Position numbers and translations under genes: made by a program. Under the pieces are notes generated by a model. The model ran no database searches, was not told the origin of the DNA, and saw only the letters and a program-made list of their open reading frames with translations. A stretch of 32,036 nucleotides of DNA, from assembly GCA_031268385.1 (NCBI GenBank), contig JAIRXH010000044.1:1-32036 (forward strand), read 5' to 3'. The first letter of the stretch is position 1. The number at the start of each line of letters is the position of its first letter. This DNA comes from Treponema sp. GTDB taxonomy: Bacteria; Spirochaetota; Spirochaetia; Treponematales; Breznakiellaceae. Positions 14,647 to 23,046 of this stretch are shown in pieces.

Positions 14647-15617
14647 GGCTCAAAGTCGGAATAGCGGGGGCGGGCGGCATAGCCGGTACAATGGCGCGGA
14701 CCCTTAATCAAATGGAAACGGCTTCGGCCTATGCCGTGGCGTCAAGGGATTACCAGAAAGCGAAAACTTTCGCCGGCGCGTATAACATCGAAAAAGCATA
14801 CGGATCATACGGGGAAATGTTTGGGGACCCCAAAGTCGATCTGGTCTACATCGCGACTCCCCATTCCCATCATTACGAGCAGATGAAAGAGGCCCTTGGA
14901 GAGGGAAAAAACGTGCTCTGCGAAAAGGCGTTTACCGTCAACGCCGCACAGGCCCTGGAGATTCTTGAACTGGGAAAAAAGAAGAAGCTCCTTGTCGCCG
15001 AGGGAATATGGACGCGCTACCTTCCCCTGCGGAACATAATAAACGAAACAATGGCAAGCGGGATAATAGGAACGCCGCGTTTTCTTTCCGCCGTATTCTC
15101 GAATCCCATCGCCCATATAGAGCGCATCGCAAGGCCGGAACTCGCGGGCGGCGCGCTTTTGGACACGGGGGTCTACCCCATCAATTTCGCGCTCATGACC
15201 TTCGGCGGCGGCATAAAGGAAATTGTTTCGGCCATGCGCTTTCTTGACTCGGGCGTTGACGCGGAGGACAACATAATCTTCCGGTACGCCGACGGCAGGA
15301 CGGCGCTCCTCCATGCCTGCGTACAGGCCGCCGGTCCCGGCCGGTGTACCATTGAGGGGGAAAAGGGCCACATCGAAATTGATCCCATTCTCAACGCGAA
15401 AAAAATTACCGTGTACGACGCCGCCAAAACGGTGACAGGCGTAAAAGAAGTTCCCCCGCAGATCTCGGGCTTTGAATACGAGGTGGAATCCTGCCGGAAA
15501 GCCATTGAGGAGGGGAAGATCGAATGTCCTGAAATGCCCCATTCCGAAATTCTCAAGGTAATGAAGATCATGGATTCAATAAGAAACAGCGGGGGATTCA
15601 AATACCCCGGGGAATAA
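14643..15617 (+). CDS. Gfo/Idh/MocA-family NAD(P)-dependent oxidoreductase
   Basis: A 324-residue two-domain oxidoreductase. The N-terminal Rossmann fold has KVGIAGAGGIAGTMARTL (nucleotide-binding GxGxxG-like loop) and DLVYIATPHSHHYEQM. The family lysine lies in NVLCEKAFTVN (EKA instead of the commoner EKP). The C-terminal alpha/beta domain contains GGALLDTGVYPINFAL, typical of the dihydrodiol-dehydrogenase-like branch. The start overlaps the isomerase stop by four bases. It is the last gene of the mannoside operon. The substrate is unknown; an oxidised or reduced sugar derivative from the same glycans is plausible. Confidence 0.88.
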   Translation: MRLKVGIAGAGGIAGTMARTLNQMETASAYAVASRDYQKAKTFAGAYNIEKAYGSYGEMFGDPKVDLVYIATPHSHHYEQMKEALGEGKNVLCEKAFTVNAAQALEILELGKKKKLLVAEGIWTRYLPLRNIINETMASGIIGTPRFLSAVFSNPIAHIERIARPELAGGALLDTGVYPINFALMTFGGGIKEIVSAMRFLDSGVDAEDNIIFRYADGRTALLHACVQAAGPGRCTIEGEKGHIEIDPILNAKKITVYDAAKTVTGVKEVPPQISGFEYEVESCRKAIEEGKIECPEMPHSEILKVMKIMDSIRNSGGFKYPGE

Positions 15618-15662
15618 GAGTCCGGGGAACAGGGCGCGGACCGGGAATTCCCTGAACGGGCT

Positions 15663-17468
15663 TTATTCGTCTTTTGTCTTGAGCACCGCGAGGAAGGCGC
15701 TCTGGGGCAGCTCAACTTCCCCAACCATGCGCATGCGCTTCTTCCCTTCCTTCTGTTTTTCAAGGAGCTTGCGTTTGCGGGTAATGTCGCCGCCGTAGCA
15801 TTTGGCAAGCACGTCCTTGCGCAGGGCGTTCACCGTTTCGCGCGCGATGATCTGGCTGCCTATGGACCCCTGTATGGGGATCTTGAACTGCTGGCGGGGA
15901 ATCTCGTCGCGGAGGCGTTCGCAGATCATGCGGGCCCGCGTCTGCGCGCCGTCCCTGAACACAAGCTGGGAAAGCGCGTCAACCTGCCTGCCGTTAAGGA
16001 GTATGTCAAGTTTTACAAGATCCGTCGGCTTGTACCCCGTAATGTCATAATCAAACGAGGCATAGCCGCGGCTCGTGCTTTTGAGGCGGTCGTAAAAATC
16101 GAAGAGCACCTCGGCAAGGGGCATGTCATAGACAATCTCCACCCGTTTTTCATCAAGGTATGTCATGTTGGTCTGAACCCCCCGCTTTTCAAGGCACAGC
16201 GTCATGATGTTCCCGAGGTAATCGGCGGGGGTTATCACCGCCGCGCGTATGTACGGCTCCTGGGCGCTTTCGACGCGGCCCTCGCCGGGATACTCGCAGG
16301 GATTGTCGACAAAGACCTCGCCGCCGTTCCGCAGACACACCCTGTAGCGGACAGAAGGAGCGGTAAAAATAACAGACTGATCGAATTCCCGTTCAAGCCG
16401 TTCCTGTATTACCTCAAGGTGAAGAAGGCCCAGAAATCCGCAGCGGAAACCGAAGCCCAAAGCCGCCGACGAATCTTTTTCATAGACAAGCGAGGCGTCG
16501 TTGAGCTTCAGTTTTTCCATCGCCGCCCGCAGTTCCTCGTAGTCGTTTGAATCGACAGGATATATCGAAGAAAAAACGACGGGCTTTACTTCGCGGAAAC
16601 CGGGCAGGGGAGAGGCGCAGGGATTGTCCTGGCATGTTACCGTATCGCCGACGCGGATATCGGCAACGGTCTTGATCCCCGCGATGATGTACCCCACATC
16701 CCCCGCGGAAAGCTCCTCCGTTTCACAAAGGGCAAGCCTGAAGATCCCCGCCTCCTCGACCTCGTAAACGGAACCTGAAGACATAAAGGAGATCTTCATA
16801 CCCTTTTTTATTACGCCGTCAAAAATACGGAGGTACACCACGACGCCGCGGTAAGAATCGTAACGGCAGTCAAAGATGAGGGCGCGCAGGGGAGAGGCCG
16901 CGCTGCCTTCGGGCGGGGGAATGCGCTTTACAACGGCCTCGAAAAGCTCGTCAACGCCCGTCCCCTTGCGGGCGGAAACCAGAAGGGCGCTTTCCCCGTC
17001 AAGCCCCAGATCCTTTTCGATCTGTTTCTTTACGCCGGGAATGTCGGCGGCCTGCATGTCTATCTTGTTGATCACGGGCACTATTTCAAGATTGTGCTCC
17101 AGGGCAAGGTACATGTTGGAAAGGGTCTGGGCCTGCACCCCCTGGGTGGCGTCGACAAGCAGCAGCGCCCCTTCGCAGGAATTGATGGCCCGGCTCACCT
17201 CATAGGTAAAATCCACGTGGCCGGGGGTATCGACAAGGTTAAGTTCGTATTCCCTGCCGTCCAGCGCGGCGTACGGAATGGTCACCGCCTGGCTTTTTAT
17301 GGTGATCCCCCGCTCGCGCTCTATGTCCATGTTGTCGAGTATCTGATCCTGAAAATTCCGGTCATCCACAAGACGCCCCTTCTGAATGAGCCGGTCGGCA
17401 AGGGTTGACTTTCCGTGATCGATGTGGGCGATGATACAAAAATTGCGGATCAGGGAGGGATCTTTCAT
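15663..17468 (-). CDS. lepA: Elongation factor 4 (LepA), ribosomal back-translocase GTPase
   Basis: A 601-residue translational GTPase, full length. G1 is AHIDHGKS (residues 13-20), switch/G2 [12 protein letters not shown]3 DTPGHVDF, and G4 NKID. The LepA-specific C-terminus contains [20 protein letters not shown], and [20 protein letters not shown]. It acts on stalled or stressed ribosomes. The start [21 protein letters not shown] fits the family, but no SD is visible upstream; a TATAAT box lies six bases before the ATG, so the message may be leaderless. It is convergent with the mannoside operon and divergent from the hydratase gene. Confidence 0.98.
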   Translation of the reverse strand: MKDPSLIRNFCIIAHIDHGKSTLADRLIQKGRLVDDRNFQDQILDNMDIERERGITIKSQAVTIPYAALDGREYELNLVDTPGHVDFTYEVSRAINSCEGALLLVDATQGVQAQTLSNMYLALEHNLEIVPVINKIDMQAADIPGVKKQIEKDLGLDGESALLVSARKGTGVDELFEAVVKRIPPPEGSAASPLRALIFDCRYDSYRGVVVYLRIFDGVIKKGMKISFMSSGSVYEVEEAGIFRLALCETEELSAGDVGYIIAGIKTVADIRVGDTVTCQDNPCASPLPGFREVKPVVFSSIYPVDSNDYEELRAAMEKLKLNDASLVYEKDSSAALGFGFRCGFLGLLHLEVIQERLEREFDQSVIFTAPSVRYRVCLRNGGEVFVDNPCEYPGEGRVESAQEPYIRAAVITPADYLGNIMTLCLEKRGVQTNMTYLDEKRVEIVYDMPLAEVLFDFYDRLKSTSRGYASFDYDITGYKPTDLVKLDILLNGRQVDALSQLVFRDGAQTRARMICERLRDEIPRQQFKIPIQGSIGSQIIARETVNALRKDVLAKCYGGDITRKRKLLEKQKEGKKRMRMVGEVELPQSAFLAVLKTKDE

Positions 17469-17474
17469 GAAATG

Positions 17475-17503
17475 ATTATAGGCAATTTTTGTCCTTTCGT
17501 ATA
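17475..17503 (-). promoter_or_regulatory. Candidate promoter giving a leaderless lepA transcript
   Basis: On the minus strand a perfect TATAAT (17475-17480) lies six bases upstream of the lepA ATG (17466-17468). A weak -35, TATACG (17498-17503), lies 17 bases further upstream. Initiation seven bases after the -10 would fall on the A of the start codon. The whole divergent intergenic region is only 45 bp, with no good SD for either gene. Confidence 0.45.
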
Positions 17504-17513
17504 TCCTTTTGAT

Positions 17514-19826
17514 ATGATAAAGATTTATCCTGACGGCGCGTGGGTGCTAGAAGGCTCAAGTATTGTACCTGACGGCGAAGGCGCCGGAGCGGAACTGGCA
17601 AAACGGGGACTTTCGCTTTCCCGTGACCAGGGGCGGAGGGGAACCATCGCGCACGGCATCCTTGAGGCCCATAACGGCGGAGACGGCAAAAACCTTGCCC
17701 TTACGTTTGACGCGCTCGCTTCCCACGACATAACCTGCGTAAGCATCATACAGACCGCCCGGGCAAGCGGCATGGATCGTTTTCCCCTTCCCTATGTGCT
17801 TACAAACTGCCACAACAGCCTCTGCGCGGTAGGCGGCACCATCAACGCCGACGATCACGCCTTTGCCCTTTCCGCGGCGAAAAAATACGGGGGAATATAT
17901 GTGCCGCCGTATCTGGCGGTAATCCATTCCTATATGCGGGAAATGATGGCCGGCTGCGGCAAAATGATTCTGGGTTCCGACAGCCACACCCGTTACGGCG
18001 CGCTTGGAACCATGGCGGTGGGCGAAGGCGGCGGAGAGCTTGTCAAACAGCTTCTGGGAAAAACCTACGACTTTCCCTCCCCGCCCGTTGTCGCGGTCTG
18101 TCTTTCCGGCGCGCCCCGCGCGGGCGTAGGTCCCCATGATGTCGCCCTCGCGATCATAGGCGCCGTATTCAAAAACGGCTTCGTCAAAAACAAGGTAATG
18201 GAATTCCTGGGAGACGGCGTCGGGAATCTTTCGGTCGATTACCGCAACGGTATAGACGTAATGACCACGGAAACGGCCTGTTGGAGTTCCATCTGGAAAA
18301 CCGATGAAAAAGTGCGGAAGTACCTTGAAGTGCGGGGACGCGGCGGCGACTACCGCGAGCTTGAGCCGGCGGACGCCGCGTATTACGACGGCCTTATCCG
18401 CGTCGATCTTGACGCCGTCGAACCCTGCATCGCCCTCCCCTTTCATCCCGCCAATGTGCATACCATACGGGAATTCAGGGCGAACGCGAAAGACATACTC
18501 GCCGGGACGGAAAAGGAATGCCTCAAGACAGTGGGCGGAAGCGGCCCCGAAATGAACCTCGTAAAAAAAATACACGGCGGCAGCCTCCACGTCGATCAGG
18601 GGATCATCGCGGGCTGCTCGGGGGGTTCCTTTGAAAACATCACGGCGGCAGCCTCCATCCTTGACGGGAAGTCAACCGGCGCGGACGGCTTTTCGTTAAG
18701 CGTGTACCCCGAAAGCCAGCCCACGCTCCTTGAACTTGCAAGAAACGGCGCGGCGGCGAAACTCATGGAAGCCGGGGTGGTAATGCGGGAAGCCTTCTGC
18801 GGCCCGTGCTTTGGCGCGGGGGACGTTCCGGCAAACGGCGATTTTTCCGTGCGGCACACCACAAGAAATTTCCCGAACCGTGAAGGCTCCAAACCGGACG
18901 AGGGGCAAATCGCCTGGGTGGCCCTCATGGACGCCCGTTCCATAGCCGCCACCGCCGCCAACGGGGGAAGGCTCACCGCGGCGGACGAGATCGGCTTTTC
19001 ACCTGGCGGCGCGAAATTTTTCTTCAACAGGAACGTGTACGAAAAACGGGTCTACGGCGGAAGACCAGGTACGGCGGGCGGCGCGGATAAAGGCGCCTCA
19101 AGGGAAACGGAACTTGTCTTTGGCCCCAACATCAAGGACTGGCCTTCCTTTTCCCCGCTCCTTTCCCACCTCCTTGTCAGGATCGCAAGCTTCATCACCG
19201 ATCCTGTCACCACCACCGACGAACTCATTCCCTCGGGCGAGACATCTTCATACCGTTCCAATCCCCCGCGCCTTGCCGAATTTACCCTGAGCCGGAGGGA
19301 TCCAGGCTATGTGCAAAGGGCGAAAGACATACGCCGGCTTGGGGAGGACCTGCGGGACGGGAAGACAGACGGCGAAACAGAACTAATACTTTCGACAATA
19401 AAGGCCGTACCGGGATACGAAACTATCGAAAAAGACAGGATCACCCTGGGAAGCGCAATCTACGCCCGCAAACCCGGTGACGGTTCCGCGCGGGAACAGG
19501 CGGCGTCATGCCAGCGGGTGCTCGGCGGCAGGGCGAACCTCGCCCTTGAATACGCCACCAAACGCTACCGCTCCAACCTCATCAACTGGGGGATACTTCC
19601 CTTCATCGTGGATGATGAAAACGCCTTTCACCCCGGCGACTATGTTTTTTTCCCCGGCATAAGGGAGTCCCTTCTTGGAGGAGAAAAAACGGTAAAAGGC
19701 TTTGTCCACGGAGAGGGAAAACCCCTGGAGATTGCCGCTCACCTGGGGGAACTTACACCGGACGAACGGAACATACTCGCCGACGGCTGTCTCATAAACT
19801 ACTACGCAAAGGATCGGACAGGCTGA
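17514..19826 (+). CDS. Aconitase-superfamily hydratase (YbhJ-like)
   Basis: A 770-residue Fe-S hydratase, close to the length of E. coli YbhJ. The three expected cluster cysteines are present: C368 in [13 protein letters not shown], and C429 and C432 in [10 protein letters not shown]. The swivel-domain signature [12 protein letters not shown] and the [18 protein letters not shown]-like segment ([20 protein letters not shown]) match the aconitase fold. The reaction of YbhJ-type proteins is not established; a citrate/aconitate-like hydroxyacid is likely. I chose ATG 17514 because [14 protein letters not shown] is the usual family start. ATG 17472 is an in-frame alternative but would run through the lepA promoter. 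No SD is visible. It is divergent from lepA and convergent with the GRE cluster, so it is probably transcribed alone. Confidence 0.85.
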   Translation: MIKIYPDGAWVLEGSSIVPDGEGAGAELAKRGLSLSRDQGRRGTIAHGILEAHNGGDGKNLALTFDALASHDITCVSIIQTARASGMDRFPLPYVLTNCHNSLCAVGGTINADDHAFALSAAKKYGGIYVPPYLAVIHSYMREMMAGCGKMILGSDSHTRYGALGTMAVGEGGGELVKQLLGKTYDFPSPPVVAVCLSGAPRAGVGPHDVALAIIGAVFKNGFVKNKVMEFLGDGVGNLSVDYRNGIDVMTTETACWSSIWKTDEKVRKYLEVRGRGGDYRELEPADAAYYDGLIRVDLDAVEPCIALPFHPANVHTIREFRANAKDILAGTEKECLKTVGGSGPEMNLVKKIHGGSLHVDQGIIAGCSGGSFENITAAASILDGKSTGADGFSLSVYPESQPTLLELARNGAAAKLMEAGVVMREAFCGPCFGAGDVPANGDFSVRHTTRNFPNREGSKPDEGQIAWVALMDARSIAATAANGGRLTAADEIGFSPGGAKFFFNRNVYEKRVYGGRPGTAGGADKGASRETELVFGPNIKDWPSFSPLLSHLLVRIASFITDPVTTTDELIPSGETSSYRSNPPRLAEFTLSRRDPGYVQRAKDIRRLGEDLRDGKTDGETELILSTIKAVPGYETIEKDRITLGSAIYARKPGDGSAREQAASCQRVLGGRANLALEYATKRYRSNLINWGILPFIVDDENAFHPGDYVFFPGIRESLLGGEKTVKGFVHGEGKPLEIAAHLGELTPDERNILADGCLINYYAKDRTG

Positions 19827-19829
19827 AAG

Positions 19830-19869
19830 ACGGCCGGCGGCATTTCTTCACTGCCCGTCGCTTGGCCGT
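19830..19869. terminator. Possible bidirectional terminator between convergent genes
   Basis: ACGGCC (19830-19835) and GGCCGT (19864-19869) are complementary ends of an imperfect stem in the 50-bp gap between the hydratase stop and the end of the GRE-activase gene. The inner GC-rich parts pair only partly and the T run is short, so this is weak. Confidence 0.3.
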
Positions 19870-19876
19870 TTCCGCA

Positions 19877-20875
19877 TTAATAACGCACTTCAACGGTTTC
19901 GGGAAAAATTCCAGCGAGAACCGCCATTTTTTCCTTTGACGGGGGCTGCAGGTCTTTTCTGAACTCAAGCCCGAGACTTTTAAATTTCCCCTCGCCCAAG
20001 CTGTGGTACGGAAGAAATTCGGCATACGAAAGACGGGAAAGTTCCGAGGCAAATTCCGCTATTTGGGATATGGCTTCTTCATTATCATTAACACCCGGAA
20101 CCAGCGGAATGCGCATACAGTAGTCACACCGTAAATCGTCAAGATGATGAAAATTCTTTTTTATCAGAAGATTCGAAGCCCCCGTGAATTTTTTATGCTG
20201 CTCCGCATCCGCGACTTTCATGTCAACAAGAAAAAGATCGGTATAGGGAATAACGGCGTCCAGATGATCCTCCGGTACGCACAACGCGCTTTCCAGGGCG
20301 GTATGCACACCGTTATCTTTGAGACGCTCCAGCAGTTTTGCCGCCGCGGCATACTGAAGCAGCGGCTCCCCGCCGGAAACGGTGACTCCGCCGTTCGATT
20401 TTTCATAAAAAGGCATGTCCCTTTTGGCGGCTTTCACAATTTCATCGAGCGTCATCATACGCCCGGTCAGAACAAGGCTTTCGGAGGGACACACCTCCGC
20501 GCACTTTCCGCAGACCGTACAACCGTCCCTTTTATACACATGAACGCCGTTTTCACCAATACCGTGCAGAGAGAGCGGACATACGGAGACACAGCCCCCA
20601 CAGCCTATACATTTGGCCTCAAAATACTGGATGTCAGGATGTACATTCCACGACTCGGGATTATGACACCAGAAACAGCGAAGATTGCAGCCTTTAAGAA
20701 ATATGTTTGTCCGTATGCCGGGGCCGTCATGCAGCGACATCCGCTGAATGTCAAAGACACACAGGCGATCCGGTTCTCTACTTTCCATGGAGGGCGTTTC
20801 CGGGGCACGGCAGCCGCATATATGCGGCCCCGGGCCGCCCGGAAACCCGGCCGGGGTTTCCGAATCCGTACTCAT
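19877..20875 (-). CDS. Glycyl radical enzyme activating enzyme (radical SAM)
   Basis: A 332-residue activase that installs the glycyl radical on its partner, presumably the GRE at 26506-28707. The radical SAM CxxxCxxC motif is C63, C67, C70 in GCNLRCFWCHNPES. Two ferredoxin-like 4Fe-4S sites follow: C89/C92/C95/C99 and C119/C122/C125/C129. This two-cluster insertion is typical of activases for eliminase-type GREs and absent from PflA. VTVSGGEPLLQ is the SAM-contacting GGE motif. The start overlaps the SBP stop by four bases (ATGA), supporting ATG 20875 despite the lack of SD; MESREPDRL at 20788 is an alternative that would lose a long unusual N-terminal extension rich in Gly/Pro. Confidence 0.93.
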   Translation of the reverse strand: MSTDSETPAGFPGGPGPHICGCRAPETPSMESREPDRLCVFDIQRMSLHDGPGIRTNIFLKGCNLRCFWCHNPESWNVHPDIQYFEAKCIGCGGCVSVCPLSLHGIGENGVHVYKRDGCTVCGKCAEVCPSESLVLTGRMMTLDEIVKAAKRDMPFYEKSNGGVTVSGGEPLLQYAAAAKLLERLKDNGVHTALESALCVPEDHLDAVIPYTDLFLVDMKVADAEQHKKFTGASNLLIKKNFHHLDDLRCDYCMRIPLVPGVNDNEEAISQIAEFASELSRLSYAEFLPYHSLGEGKFKSLGLEFRKDLQPPSKEKMAVLAGIFPETVEVRY

Positions 20876-22176
20876 TTCAAATAAGTCTGCGCCGCTTTTT
20901 CCATCGTGTCGTTGTAGGCTTCGGGCGTAATGCTCAAGCCGATAAGCGCCTGCAGCTGATCTTTGTGAATCTCCGCCATCGCGCTGGGCAGATACTGATC
21001 ATACCAAAGCTGAATATTGGGCGCCTTTTGAAGCATATCCAGCACCGTTACATTGAGTGGATTACCCGCCGTCGCGTTTTTTGTAGGTGGAACGCGGCCG
21101 GTTTCGATTCTGGCTTTCACGGCGGGCTCATCTATCAGAAAACGGATCACCTCAAATGCCTGGTCGGCATAAGGCGTCATGGAACTGATGCAATAGAAAG
21201 TATCGCCGACGGTTCCGACCATGTTGTTTATATCACCCTTGCCGCCTTCGAGCGCGGGAAAGGGAAACAGTGAAATATCCTCAACCGGAGCCTGGTCATC
21301 ATAAAAACCCGACACCGTCCAGGCGCCGTCGAGCACCATGCCGCATTCACGGTTGTAGAACATCTGCCGGTGAACGCCCGTCTCTCCGTCAAGACTGTTG
21401 TACCCTTCGCCAAAATAGCCTTTTTCAGCCCATTCCTGAATTTTCCGGCCGGCCCAGAGGAAGGCTTCATCGTTAAAGGTAACGCCGTTTGCCCGATTCG
21501 CGGCGTCCGCGAATGTCTGGGGACCGGCATACCTGTCCACAAGGTACATGTAATAAAACGAAGCGACATATTTTGCCTTGTTCGCAAGCCCGAAGGGAAT
21601 AACGTTGTTTGCGATCATTTTATCGCAGACCGCTTCCAGTTCCCCTATTGTTCCGGGAACCCTTATCCCCAATTTGTCAAATACCGCCGTGTTGTAAAAA
21701 ATACCGGCCACCGAACAATTTTCTACCGGTACGGCCCAGACATCCCCGTTATACGTGGCCTGCGCGATACCGGCATCCATGAAATAATCCTTGTAATTAT
21801 TCTGGTTCAAATAACGGGTAAGGGGAATAATTTTATCGGCATTGATATATTCAATCATACCCCCTCCCGTCCAGGTAACAAATATATCGGGCGCGGTATT
21901 TGATCCAAGCGCCACAACAATCTTGGATTTATAATCCTCATTCTGAAGCACGTTTTTGTCTACCCTGTATCCGGGATTTGCGGTCTCGAAACGCGCCAGA
22001 CTGTCGGTGATAATACTGTCCACTCCGCTTTCGGTCTGAATCTCCCAGAGAGCGATTGTCTTTGTATCCTGTGCGGAAGAAGCGCCGCCACCCGTCTTTG
22101 AACATCCCGCAAAAGAAAAAACAACGACCAATGCCAACGGTAAAACAACCGGCCGGCAAAACCATGACCTTTTCAT
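20872..22176 (-). CDS. Sugar ABC transporter substrate-binding lipoprotein (GRE cluster, SBP 1)
   Basis: A 434-residue SBP with signal MKRSWFCRPVVLPLALVVVFSFAG and lipobox FAGC, so lipid-anchored. The start ATG 22176 has AGGAGAAGGAT immediately upstream. It shares many long identical stretches with the SBP at 28957-30267, for example ALGSNTAPD, TWTGGGMIEY, FGLANKAKY, EGYNSLDGE and LWYDQYLPSAMAEIHKD, so they are recent paralogues with related ligands. It lies downstream of the SDR gene behind an 82-base gap containing a palindrome, and its stop is fused to the activase start. Confidence 0.92.
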   Translation of the reverse strand: MKRSWFCRPVVLPLALVVVFSFAGCSKTGGGASSAQDTKTIALWEIQTESGVDSIITDSLARFETANPGYRVDKNVLQNEDYKSKIVVALGSNTAPDIFVTWTGGGMIEYINADKIIPLTRYLNQNNYKDYFMDAGIAQATYNGDVWAVPVENCSVAGIFYNTAVFDKLGIRVPGTIGELEAVCDKMIANNVIPFGLANKAKYVASFYYMYLVDRYAGPQTFADAANRANGVTFNDEAFLWAGRKIQEWAEKGYFGEGYNSLDGETGVHRQMFYNRECGMVLDGAWTVSGFYDDQAPVEDISLFPFPALEGGKGDINNMVGTVGDTFYCISSMTPYADQAFEVIRFLIDEPAVKARIETGRVPPTKNATAGNPLNVTVLDMLQKAPNIQLWYDQYLPSAMAEIHKDQLQALIGLSITPEAYNDTMEKAAQTYLK

Positions 22177-22202
22177 ATCCTTCTCCTCTTGTCTCGTATT
22201 AT

Positions 22203-22222
22203 TATTATACATACGTATAATA
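22203..22222. promoter_or_regulatory. Palindromic operator-like site upstream of SBP 1
   Basis: TATTATAC-ATAC-GTATAATA is an inverted repeat with perfect 8-bp arms in the 82-base gap between the SDR and SBP 1 genes. On the minus strand it overlaps TATAAT-like sequence that could be a -10 element. It looks like an operator over an internal promoter; the regulator is unknown and not in the window. Confidence 0.5.
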
Positions 22223-22258
22223 CCATTCATAATACATATCCGGGGGTCTTTAACACGG

Positions 22259-23044
22259 TTATGACGCCGTTTCAAAATGACTCCACGCATCGGCGGGATT
22301 TTGAACGCAGAATTTACCCCCGCTTATTTCCAGGGTAACTCCGGAAACATAAGACGCATAATCCGAGGCGAGAAAAGCTATGCAGTTCCCGACTTCCTCA
22401 GAACGGCCAAAACGCCGCATGGCGATGCTGTTTTTCATGGCCTCGCCGTTTGCTTCAATCAGCGGACGGGTAATGCCGGTATCAATGACTCCGGGAGTGT
22501 AGGCGCACACACGTATGCATAAAGGCGCAAGTTCGGCGGCAAGGACTTTTGTCATACTGGACACGGCGGCCTTGCTTGCCGCATAAAGCCCGCTTCCCAC
22601 CGAAGGCATTATGCCCGCAAAAGAAGCCGCGTTTATCAATACGCCGCCGTTTCGCATTTTTTGCCGCGCTATCCTGCCGCCCAGGTATACCGATTTCATA
22701 TTCACATCCAGCGTCCGGTACCACACATCCTCGGGAGTTTCCACAAGCAGGCACTGCGGATAAACGGCGGCGTTGCTCACCCAGACGCCTATTTCCCCAA
22801 GATTTTTCTCCGCATTATCCGCAAAATTAAAAAGAGCCGCCGAATCGGCTACATCACAGATTGCTCCGTACGCGGAGATATTTTCTTTTCTGAGTGCATC
22901 ACGCGCATCCGCGAGATGTTTTTCGTTTGTCCCGCAAAAAGCCACTTTGGCGCCGCACAGACCCAACGCCCTGACCGCCGCGAAGCCTATACCCGAACTT
23001 CCGCCGGTAACAACGGCCGTTCTGCCGGTCAAATCTATTTTCAT
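22259..23044 (-). CDS. Short-chain dehydrogenase/reductase (SDR)
   Basis: A 261-residue classical SDR. The cofactor loop TGGSSGIG is at residues 13-20, NAA (of VSNAAVYP) stands in the NNAG position, and N115 lies in DVNMKS. The catalytic residues are S141, Y154 and K158 (YAASK), with the usual 13-residue Ser-Tyr spacing. C-terminal YVSGVTLEISGG is the family SG-x-x-L-x-x-x-GG element. It begins two bases after the dehydratase stop, so the two are cotranscribed. SDR plus IlvD-type dehydratase is a common pair in non-phosphorylative sugar oxidation, but reduction of a keto intermediate is equally possible. Substrate unknown. Confidence 0.93.
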   Translation of the reverse strand: MKIDLTGRTAVVTGGSSGIGFAAVRALGLCGAKVAFCGTNEKHLADARDALRKENISAYGAICDVADSAALFNFADNAEKNLGEIGVWVSNAAVYPQCLLVETPEDVWYRTLDVNMKSVYLGGRIARQKMRNGGVLINAASFAGIMPSVGSGLYAASKAAVSSMTKVLAAELAPLCIRVCAYTPGVIDTGITRPLIEANGEAMKNSIAMRRFGRSEEVGNCIAFLASDYASYVSGVTLEISGGKFCVQNPADAWSHFETAS

Positions 23045-23046
23045 TT

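Noticed and set aside
15620-15652. Terminator between the oxidoreductase and lepA (GTCCG/CGGAC and GGGAATTCCC)
   Set aside because: The stems are short (5 bp each) and lack a T run; too weak to annotate.
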